A stretch of DNA of 7,971 nt from Bacteroidota bacterium (GTDB lineage Bacteria > Bacteroidota > Bacteroidia > Bacteroidales > Prolixibacteraceae): the NCBI GenBank assembly GCA_023393265.1, contig JAEWME010000355.1, positions 1 through 7,971 on the forward strand. Direction: 5' to 3'. Positions within the stretch are counted from its first letter, which is position 1; each line of letters starts with the position of its first letter. The notes beneath the pieces were generated by a model. That model saw only the letters and a list, made by a program, of their open reading frames with translations. It made no database searches and had not been told where the DNA came from. This document shows positions 1 through 6,306 of this stretch, in pieces. The position numbers were made by a program, and so were the translations under genes.

Positions 1-143
1 TCCTTATGCATTTGCTAATCTGTTAATGAATAGCGAAAATGCAAATTGAAATCCGTTTAATCGGTAAAAGCCTGTAACAAACTAAATCTCAAATATTTCA
101 AAGAACATTATTGGATTTTAATGGGACAGCAATGCCTTGTAAT
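1..143. other. AT-rich leader upstream of rlmN, no clear gene
   Basis: I see no complete gene here. A short + strand reading frame (positions 2-49, ending in TGA at 47-49) could be the last 15 codons of a gene that starts outside the window, but it is too short to identify. From about position 30 the region is markedly AT-rich, as expected for a leader. I found no match to the Bacteroidota -7 element TAnnTTTG on the + strand, so the rlmN promoter is not located. Confidence 0.4.
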
Positions 144-1166
144 ATGGAAGCACTCTTCGGAAAAACACTCGACGAACTGACCCAGGTAGCCATTGAACTT
201 GGTTTGCCCAAATTTACGGGCAAGCAAATGGCCGAATGGCTTTACCAGAAGGAGGTTCATTCGATTGAAGAGATGACCAACCTCTCCAAAAAGGCACGCG
301 AGTTACTTGCCGAACATTTCGAATTCGGGCTGATTGATTCTACCCGAGTACAGGAAAGCATGGACGGAACCAAGAAATACCTGTTCCCGACGGCACATGG
401 CAAATTTATTGAAACAGCCATGATTCCCGACGACGACCGAAAAACAGTTTGTGTGTCGTCGCAGGTGGGCTGCAAAATGGGCTGCCTGTTTTGCATGACG
501 GCCAAACAAGGTTTCCAGGGACAACTTACAGCCGGTGAGATTGTGAACCAAATTCGCAATCTGCCCGAGCGCCACGAGGTGACAAACATTGTGTACATGG
601 GCATGGGCGAACCTTTCGACAACCTTGAACAGGTACTAAAAAGCCTCGAAATACTCACTTCGGATTGGGGTTTTGCCATGAGTCCGCGGCGGATTACCGT
701 CTCGACAATTGGTATTATTCCCGGAATGCTGACTGTTCTCGATCAATCGGAAGCACATTTGGCTGTAAGTTTACACACACCGTTCGACGAAGAGCGCAAA
801 CGACTCATGCCGGTGCAGGTGGCATATCCGATTGCCGATGTGGTGAAAGAAATTAAAAGCTGGGACTTTGGTCGCCAGCGCCGCGTCTCGTTCGAATACA
901 TTGTCTTTAAAGGACTGAACGACACGCCCCGACATGCGCAGGAACTGGTTAAAATCCTGAATGGTATAAAATGCCGCATCAACCTGATTCGCTTTCACCC
1001 GATTCCTGGCACACCACTCGAAGGAACCGATGAAGCCACTTTGCAGAAATTCAAGAATTTATTGAACGAAAAAGGTATTCTCACCACCATTCGCGCCAGC
1101 CGAGGTCAGGATATTTATGCGGCGTGTGGGTTGCTGAGTACGAAGGAACTACTAGCCAATCAATAA
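144..1166 (+). CDS. rlmN: Dual-specificity RNA methyltransferase RlmN (23S rRNA A2503 / tRNA A37, C2 methylation)
   Basis: This is a radical-SAM enzyme that methylates C2 of A2503 in 23S rRNA and of A37 in some tRNAs, through a methyl-cysteine intermediate. Numbered from the ATG at 144 (340 aa), it shows the CxxxCxxC [4Fe-4S] motif (C110, C114, C117). It also shows the VCVSSQ cysteine (C103), the GMGEP SAM-binding motif (about 153-157) and the C-terminal AACG cysteine (C328). C103 and C328 correspond to the catalytic pair C118/C355 of the E. coli enzyme. The N-terminal helical domain with WLYQK and EMTNLSKK is typical of the family. The frame is open back to a TTG at 111 and an ATG at 132. 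I prefer 144 because MEALFGKTLDEL aligns with the usual N-terminus, but no Shine-Dalgarno decides between them. The gene appears intact and converges on the next gene with a 9-bp gap. Confidence 0.95.
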   Translation: MEALFGKTLDELTQVAIELGLPKFTGKQMAEWLYQKEVHSIEEMTNLSKKARELLAEHFEFGLIDSTRVQESMDGTKKYLFPTAHGKFIETAMIPDDDRKTVCVSSQVGCKMGCLFCMTAKQGFQGQLTAGEIVNQIRNLPERHEVTNIVYMGMGEPFDNLEQVLKSLEILTSDWGFAMSPRRITVSTIGIIPGMLTVLDQSEAHLAVSLHTPFDEERKRLMPVQVAYPIADVVKEIKSWDFGRQRRVSFEYIVFKGLNDTPRHAQELVKILNGIKCRINLIRFHPIPGTPLEGTDEATLQKFKNLLNEKGILTTIRASRGQDIYAACGLLSTKELLANQ

Positions 1167-1175
1167 TTTAAACTA

Positions 1176-1559
1176 TTACTGGTTTTCTAATATGATTATT
1201 TGCTGAATTTGTTCGATAGTTTCGAAGTGCCAGCCAATCGCAGATGCCGGGATAAAAGTTAAAAAAAGCTTTTGTATAACTCCCAGTTTTTGATACCCGG
1301 TTTGCTCTTCCTTTCTATCCAGCAAACTGATTTTGTTCTTTACCTCAACCAATTCGCCCGACAACTGAACCTTCAACTCATCAATCTCATTTTCAGTTTT
1401 CAACTTTTCCTGAACCTCAAAATAGTTATTCAGAAAATCGATTTTCTTCTGGGCGTCTTCCAGCACACTTTTCCGGATATTGTCCTTGCTTTTTTTACTA
1501 AACCAGGCACCCAGCAAGGGTAAAAATGCCGCTAAAATGCTGGGTATAATTTTTTCCAT
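1176..1559 (-). CDS. Small membrane-associated coiled-coil protein, function unknown
   Basis: I do not recognise the family. The 127-aa product has an N-terminal hydrophobic helix (residues about 4-20, rich in Leu/Ala/Ile) followed by a basic stretch (SKKSKDNIRK), which suggests a membrane anchor with a cytosolic flank. Residues about 24-86 are charged and heptad-like, a likely coiled coil. A second hydrophobic segment (about 93-110) could be another membrane helix or an amphipathic one. It is the last gene of the five-gene operon, 34 bp after the preceding stop, and its stop lies 9 bp from the rlmN stop. No terminator hairpin fits between the two, so convergent transcripts may overlap. A + strand frame covering the same bases (1272-1523) is judged a shadow because this strand continues the operon. 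Confidence 0.7.
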   Translation of the reverse strand: MEKIIPSILAAFLPLLGAWFSKKSKDNIRKSVLEDAQKKIDFLNNYFEVQEKLKTENEIDELKVQLSGELVEVKNKISLLDRKEEQTGYQKLGVIQKLFLTFIPASAIGWHFETIEQIQQIIILENQ

Positions 1560-1593
1560 AGTCCAAAAGATTGATTATTCTGATTAGCGTGTT

Positions 1594-2178
1594 TTAAATA
1601 GCATTCCGGATTTCAAGTTCCAAATCGATGAAAGCCTGACGCCATTTTGCGACTTCGTTCCGTGCACTTTCCAAAGTCGCAACGACTTCCTCATAGTTCG
1701 TATCCACCTCTCCAGCCAGACCCGACAAATTTTGCAACATGGTTCCAACCGAACGCGCGGCATTGGTTTCTCCGCCAATGTAATCGAACATTCGTTGCTG
1801 AATGGTTTCCGGGTTGCTAACCGACACATGGTTCAGCAACTGGTACAAACCTTTCTTTTCGAGGTTATAAGTTGCCTGCCTCAGCGAATCACACAACTGA
1901 AACTGGCGATACTTGTCTTCCCAACCGCGAAAATCGCCCAGTTCATAGATCATTCGGGCCGCTTTTTGCTTGTCACCAAACCGCAATTCAGCCACCACGG
2001 TCGTCAGGTGTTGTTTCAGGATCGTCAATGTCTCGTCGATCAACTCGGCAGTATCGGCGATGGCATCGCGCATCTCTTTCCGATGATTTTCGGGAATCTG
2101 CATAGCCGTTTTAACGCCCGAAAACAAATCCTTTAATATCCCGAATACTTCACTAAACCCTTCTACTATTGCTGGCAT
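1594..2178 (-). CDS. Soluble all-helical protein, function unknown
   Basis: I do not recognise the family. The 194-aa product has no signal peptide and no strong membrane helix. Its N-terminus (residues 1-27) is moderately hydrophobic and amphipathic. The rest reads as several amphipathic helices (about 31-66, 70-82, 85-108, 123-150 and 160-193), consistent with a helical bundle. The last helix, rich in Glu, Arg and Leu, could pair with a partner. It lies fourth in the operon, 27 bp after the membrane-anchored gene and 34 bp before the small coiled-coil gene, so it may form a complex with them. A helical-bundle adaptor or a membrane-acting bundle are both possible; the sequence alone does not decide. 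The ATG has an AT-rich upstream stretch without a Shine-Dalgarno, like its neighbours. Confidence 0.75.
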   Translation of the reverse strand: MPAIVEGFSEVFGILKDLFSGVKTAMQIPENHRKEMRDAIADTAELIDETLTILKQHLTTVVAELRFGDKQKAARMIYELGDFRGWEDKYRQFQLCDSLRQATYNLEKKGLYQLLNHVSVSNPETIQQRMFDYIGGETNAARSVGTMLQNLSGLAGEVDTNYEEVVATLESARNEVAKWRQAFIDLELEIRNAI

Positions 2179-2205
2179 ATTTCTACTTATTACGGATTAA
2201 AATTT

Positions 2206-2967
2206 CTATTTCAGCCACAATTCAATCGTTCCTTCCCTGGTTTGCGCACCGAGCCTGAATGTGGGCGCAAGTTTGGCCTCCACTCCTTCGCTTTTCAGCA
2301 TATTTTGCAATACAATCGCCGATGCTTCGTCGGATTGCCGGAAATACCGGATTTCATTGTTTCTCATTTTTTGTGCAGCCTCGACCACCTCAATGCCCGG
2401 CGCTTTGTATCCCAATCCCACAATTTTTCCGATGAGATTTTTGGCGAAACTACGCTGATCTTCACTTCCAATTTGAACATAGACGACCGGAACAACGGTA
2501 CTGTTTGGCAAAACGATTGGCTGACTGATAATCCGTTGTGTCTCCCTCACCGTTTGTTCGGCCTGTTGTTTCTCTCGCTTTTGCGACTCGCTGAGTTGCG
2601 TGGAATCGCGATCTGCCAGTTCCTTCAGTTTGACCTGGGCAATGGAATCCTTTTTCAGAAACTCACGGTACTCTGCATTCACTTCCCGGTAGTATTTTTC
2701 CCAGCCGTCGCGAAGCTTTTCAGAAGGCGTAACTTTCGAGAAAAACTGCGCCAGCATTCGTTTTTTCACCGGATCGTTGTTCAGGATAATCAGTTCAGTT
2801 GCGTACTTATCGTACTGCTGAATTTCCTGAAGCCCGGCAGCGCGATCTTTAAAGCCCCAATCGATGATGGTCGTCATCACAACCAAAGCCACACTCCCGA
2901 TCAGCCACTTGATCAGTTCGACTCTGTATTTATATTTCTCAAACGAGAGATTCTGGTCACTGTCCAT
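2206..2967 (-). CDS. Membrane-anchored coiled-coil protein with C-terminal alpha/beta domain
   Basis: The 253-aa product has three visible parts. Residues about 18-36 form one transmembrane helix preceded by a short charged N-terminus. Residues about 40-148 are highly charged and helical, with a likely coiled coil at 95-148 rich in Lys, Glu and Gln. Residues about 158-253 form a compact alpha/beta domain that begins VVYVQIGSEDQ and includes EIRYFRQSDE followed by a helix and a final strand. That pattern resembles the small LytR-C-terminal/SPOR-like folds and similar domains that follow membrane anchors in other bacteria; this is inference from pattern, not a database match. The start lies 2 bp after the stop of the metallohydrolase gene, so translation is probably coupled. 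It could tether the operon's enzymes to the inner membrane. A frame of similar length on the other strand is a shadow. Confidence 0.8.
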   Translation of the reverse strand: MDSDQNLSFEKYKYRVELIKWLIGSVALVVMTTIIDWGFKDRAAGLQEIQQYDKYATELIILNNDPVKKRMLAQFFSKVTPSEKLRDGWEKYYREVNAEYREFLKKDSIAQVKLKELADRDSTQLSESQKREKQQAEQTVRETQRIISQPIVLPNSTVVPVVYVQIGSEDQRSFAKNLIGKIVGLGYKAPGIEVVEAAQKMRNNEIRYFRQSDEASAIVLQNMLKSEGVEAKLAPTFRLGAQTREGTIELWLK

Positions 2968-2969
2968 TT

Positions 2970-4397
2970 TTACTTGAAGTATTTCATCACAAAATTGTAA
3001 GCGTTGTCGCCCATCATACGATCGACAATTTCTTCAGGATCGATCTTATTGAAAGCATTTTTCAGGTTTTTGCCATCGCACGACATATAATTATGGGCAT
3101 GCATCAGCAGGTAATCTTCCAGTGTCGGAAAGTTCTCGGCAGTCCAAAAACCATTGATGGTATCGATCATTCCATCGTAATCGCTGCCAATGCTTTGGAT
3201 GCCCCAGGCAAACAAACTCTGCGAATCGAGCAATTCGGCGATGTGCTGCATTTGGCGCCAAACCAGGAAACTGGAATAAAACAGCACTTTGCGCCGTTCC
3301 AGCCCATGTGTCTTTTTTAGCTGAAAATCGCCATGAGCGGCAATTCGCCGTTCGTCGAGCTGCAAACCAAATAATCCGGAAGTCTGGCCAACACGTATAA
3401 TTTCGTCGTCATATAAATTGATGTCGGAATTCAAGAATAAATGCCGGTCAGTCTCGCCTCCAATTACTGCACCATGACTCACAACAACCGGAATATCCTT
3501 CCCGGCATATTTGGTATCCAACAAATTGAAATATTCCAGCCTCGATGTACGGCTCATGTGCTTGATGTCGATCAGGATTCGCTTGTTCTCCGAGTCATCC
3601 AAAAGCCGGTCCACCACTTCCAGTCCGAGTGGCGTGAAACCAGTATTCATCATGTAACTTTGATCGACTGCCGCCTTTACTTTTCCGGTCAGGCTTTCAG
3701 CATGCCCACAGAACTCGTTAAAGAAATGATGGGCCAGCGTGATAAAAATCGGACGGTGCTCCCAGTTTTTCACTTTTTCAACATTGCCCAGCACATCGTT
3801 ATGATTGGCGGGATTTTTCTGCGGATGAATGCCGGTGCCAAACGAATGTGCCCCTTCAATAGTGAGAATCACCGAAATGGCATTCGACTTTTCATCATCA
3901 TTGGCGTCAGAGTTCAAGGTATTGGAAACATCTGTGGCATTTCGGGCAAGTTTATAATGATAATCAGCACGGTCGGCCAAAGTCATAATCTGGCCATCCA
4001 ACTGTTTCAGATAGTTGTATTCATTTTCCAAATCAGGAAAATAATTTTCCACCGACTGCACAAAATTGATTCGGTCGCGTCCTACTGAGGTAATAAAGTT
4101 CAGGAGCAAATCGGAGAATTCTCCCGCTCCCAGCTTATTGTCAAAAAAACCGCGCTCCATCGGATAAAGCGAAGCAAAGACAATCCCGGCATTTCCAAAC
4201 CCGTTGGCAGACATACTACTTTGCCTGTATTTGACAAGTCCGCCCAGCAGGTCGATCAGTTTTTCGAACATATTGGGCGGGTCGTAATACCACACCGAAC
4301 TTTTTGCACGCAGGTTTTTACTATTCACTTTCTCCGGGAAACTGTGTCCGTACGCCTTCAATGTAGGATGGCAATGAATGTCGGCAAAAAATTTCAT
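2970..4397 (-). CDS. Membrane dipeptidase (peptidase M19)-like metallohydrolase
   Basis: This belongs to the amidohydrolase superfamily and most resembles M19 (renal/membrane dipeptidase), whose members hydrolyse dipeptides, including D-amino-acid-containing ones, with two zinc ions. The M19 ligand set can be traced along the 475-aa product: DIHCHP at the extreme N-terminus (H8, H10), the bridging Glu in TIEGAHSF (E181), IDIKHMS (H280), VVSHGA (H308) and GSDYDG (D406). M19 enzymes normally have HxD for the first motif; here it is HxH, as in the wider superfamily. There is no signal peptide, since the first metal ligands begin at residue 8, so a cytosolic location is likely. It starts 6 bp after the patatin stop and ends 2 bp before the next gene. 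At 475 aa it is somewhat longer than many M19 enzymes, with extra sequence around residues 20-170. The substrate cannot be read from the sequence. Confidence 0.85.
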   Translation of the reverse strand: MKFFADIHCHPTLKAYGHSFPEKVNSKNLRAKSSVWYYDPPNMFEKLIDLLGGLVKYRQSSMSANGFGNAGIVFASLYPMERGFFDNKLGAGEFSDLLLNFITSVGRDRINFVQSVENYFPDLENEYNYLKQLDGQIMTLADRADYHYKLARNATDVSNTLNSDANDDEKSNAISVILTIEGAHSFGTGIHPQKNPANHNDVLGNVEKVKNWEHRPIFITLAHHFFNEFCGHAESLTGKVKAAVDQSYMMNTGFTPLGLEVVDRLLDDSENKRILIDIKHMSRTSRLEYFNLLDTKYAGKDIPVVVSHGAVIGGETDRHLFLNSDINLYDDEIIRVGQTSGLFGLQLDERRIAAHGDFQLKKTHGLERRKVLFYSSFLVWRQMQHIAELLDSQSLFAWGIQSIGSDYDGMIDTINGFWTAENFPTLEDYLLMHAHNYMSCDGKNLKNAFNKIDPEEIVDRMMGDNAYNFVMKYFK

Positions 4398-4403
4398 GAC
4401 AGG

Positions 4404-6164
4404 TTATTTTAAAAGTTTCAATTCCCTCAGCGGATCTTCAATCAACTTATCCCATCGTTTGGCAAACCATTTTTTATTCAGGAGAACTTTGTCGACTACG
4501 ATATTGAAAGCCTTCTCGGAGGCCCAGTTGTCGGTCATTTTATCGATGTAAACATCCAGAATCCGCTCGAAGCGGGAATAAGCCATTTCGCGTAGTTCTT
4601 CAAGCTGATCGGGATAAATACGCGGCCATACCGGGTATTCCGGAGCAGGCAAAATCTGGAAGTTCCCGTCTTTTGCTGTCGGAGGCAACACCGGTATGAT
4701 CTGCATCGACCATTCGCGTTTTCCATCCGCATCCGGCAAATCGTTCAACCATCCGGCCTTTTTGTATTTCTCCTGAAGAACCGGATCCTGCACATATTCC
4801 ATAATTGGGTTAGTCAGTGGCAAGCTGAAATATTTCTGCAAAAAGTCGTAGCAGTTCCGGCGGCCAAGTTCATAATCGTGATTGCGGAAAGCATTCGAGA
4901 TAAACCCGCCAAAAGCGCCCAGAATTGAAGAAGCCAATGGCGTAGACGCAGGCACGTAGCTCCCGTCGATTAACTCATACCTGGAAGGAGAAACCAGGAA
5001 GCGCGAATAAACCGATGGGTCGAGCGCTGCATACAGCAAATCCTGGTTGAACAGCGCCTGGTTGCGGAGCGAGCCAAACAAATCGCCCACCAACTGGCTT
5101 ACTTCAGGAATTTTACTGATGATATTGCCCGAAACGCCGGGCGGATCAGACGGGAACGGGTCGATCATGATGACACCCGATTTGGCCTCGCTGCCTCTGG
5201 TCGGATTGCGCCAATAACCCTGATTGAGTGCAAGTCTCCGCCGAACCAGTTCGAAAGGTTCATTGTTCATCACACCACCATCGACATACTGAAAGTCGAT
5301 CAGATCGGGCGTTCCATCAGTCCAGCTTACGTTGATATACTGAGGTTCCGGTTTTTTACCGGGTTGCATCTGGTAACCAAAATACCATTCGCGCATGTCG
5401 TATTCCACTTTTCGGCGCTGGATCGTCCGCGGTTTCAAACCAAACGGGAATGCTCCGGAAGCCACACACGCCCACACCAATTCCGACCACTCCCGAACAT
5501 TGGCCGCCGAACTTTTCGCCCGCGGGTTCAGCAACGTGCTGTCAGGCGGCACAACGGCATCGGTTCCGGGTTTAATTAGCGTGAAACGTTTGTAGTCGGC
5601 AAAATTCCGGATAAACTGGTTGGAAGAAGAGTTGCCCGAAAAAGAAAGATCATAGGGAATTCCTTCGAGGTTAGTCAGCGTCAGGTAAGTATCAACCTGA
5701 TCGGCCACATAAGCAGGCCACGGGAAGGCCGGATCGTGTACAAAATTGGTAATGTCGGCGGCAATTTTATCGATAACGCCTACATTGAAAAAAGCATAAA
5801 TGGGCGAATTGGTGCTTCGGATGTCGCTCGTGCCAAGCATAGGTTTCAGGTCGACCTGATTGACCCAGGTATCGTACAGGCGACCAAATTTACCTTCGGC
5901 CAGACAAACCGCCAGCAAAGCTGTGCACATCGCCCCAGCTGAAGCGCCCGAAAGCGCCTCAATACAAATTTCGTGTTGCGGCATTTCTTCAGGCGAAATA
6001 GTTACCACTGTTCCCGATTCATTGGTGAAAGTAAAGCCTTTCGACTTGTATTCGTACCACTTGTCGATGATTTCAAAAAATTGCGTCAGCATCCCGGCGG
6101 TGTACGCTCCTGCCGAAACAGCCCCGGCCATGCTCAGCCCAATGTGATAAGTTTGTTTTCCCAT
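4404..6164 (-). CDS. Patatin-like phospholipase family protein
   Basis: Patatins are Ser-Asp dyad lipid acyl hydrolases. In this 586-aa protein the nucleophile elbow is SGASAG (Ser75) and the second catalytic motif is VDGG (Asp295), followed by NNEP as in the family. A VASGAFPFG stretch (about 234-242) matches the conserved ASxAxP region before the catalytic Asp. The oxyanion-hole loop near the N-terminus reads SMAGAVSAGAYTAG (11-24) instead of the usual GGGxRG. About 215 residues separate Ser75 from Asp295, including a Trp/Tyr-rich segment (250-281), and about 290 residues follow the DGG, so the protein is much larger than a minimal patatin domain. There is no signal peptide or clear membrane helix, so it is probably cytosolic or peripheral. 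It is the first gene of the operon, with a predicted promoter at 6233-6264. No CD-NTase is nearby, so it is not a recognisable CBASS CapV effector. Confidence 0.9.
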   Translation of the reverse strand: MGKQTYHIGLSMAGAVSAGAYTAGMLTQFFEIIDKWYEYKSKGFTFTNESGTVVTISPEEMPQHEICIEALSGASAGAMCTALLAVCLAEGKFGRLYDTWVNQVDLKPMLGTSDIRSTNSPIYAFFNVGVIDKIAADITNFVHDPAFPWPAYVADQVDTYLTLTNLEGIPYDLSFSGNSSSNQFIRNFADYKRFTLIKPGTDAVVPPDSTLLNPRAKSSAANVREWSELVWACVASGAFPFGLKPRTIQRRKVEYDMREWYFGYQMQPGKKPEPQYINVSWTDGTPDLIDFQYVDGGVMNNEPFELVRRRLALNQGYWRNPTRGSEAKSGVIMIDPFPSDPPGVSGNIISKIPEVSQLVGDLFGSLRNQALFNQDLLYAALDPSVYSRFLVSPSRYELIDGSYVPASTPLASSILGAFGGFISNAFRNHDYELGRRNCYDFLQKYFSLPLTNPIMEYVQDPVLQEKYKKAGWLNDLPDADGKREWSMQIIPVLPPTAKDGNFQILPAPEYPVWPRIYPDQLEELREMAYSRFERILDVYIDKMTDNWASEKAFNIVVDKVLLNKKWFAKRWDKLIEDPLRELKLLK

Positions 6165-6232
6165 ATTGTGTTTCTACAAATAGTTTGCTTCTTAATTTTT
6201 CACTGTTTATTAATTGCATATCCCCATTCATT

Positions 6233-6264
6233 CAAAAATACAAATACCCTCCCCCAGGTATCAA
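6233..6264 (-). promoter_or_regulatory. Predicted Bacteroidota sigma-ABfr-type promoter for the patatin operon
   Basis: Read on the minus strand, TATTTTTG (6240-6233) is a perfect match to the -7 element TAnnTTTG. A TTG (6264-6262) lies 21 bases upstream of it as a -33 element. Transcription would start around 6225-6230, leaving a leader of about 60 nt before the ATG at 6164. This is the only good candidate I see in the 142-bp divergent region. No convincing promoter for the + strand regulator was found there; TAGTTTG at 6181-6187 lacks one spacer base. Confidence 0.45.
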
Positions 6265-6306
6265 TAGCACGAAAGTGCCATCGGGCAGGCACTCCAAAGA
6301 AAGATC

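Noticed and set aside
2..49. Possible 15-codon tail of an upstream + strand gene
   Set aside because: Too short to separate from chance, with no recognisable motif.
111..143. TTG at 111 or ATG at 132 as the rlmN start
   Set aside because: Both are in frame, but the family N-terminus aligns best from the ATG at 144 and nothing upstream favours the earlier codons; they remain possible.
257..679. A 140-aa minus-strand reading frame within rlmN
   Set aside because: It overlaps the conserved radical-SAM core on the other strand and is a shadow.
1732..2136. A 134-aa + strand reading frame opposite the helical-bundle gene
   Set aside because: No domain or start signal; the minus strand continues the operon here with short gaps and a coherent helical protein.
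2242..3000. A 252-aa + strand reading frame almost exactly opposite the membrane-anchored coiled-coil gene
   Set aside because: The minus-strand product has a sensible anchor/coiled-coil/domain layout and sits 2 bp from its neighbour in the operon. The + strand product has no recognisable domain and is rich in Phe, His and Arg, as expected of an antisense shadow.
3441..4088. A 215-aa + strand reading frame inside the metallohydrolase gene
   Set aside because: It lies antisense to a gene with all its M19 motifs intact and shows no domain of its own.
4404..6164. Patatin as a CBASS (CapV-type) effector
   Set aside because: No CD-NTase, Cap2/Cap3 or HORMA/TRIP13 gene is adjacent, and the protein is much larger than CapV, so the known system is not supported.
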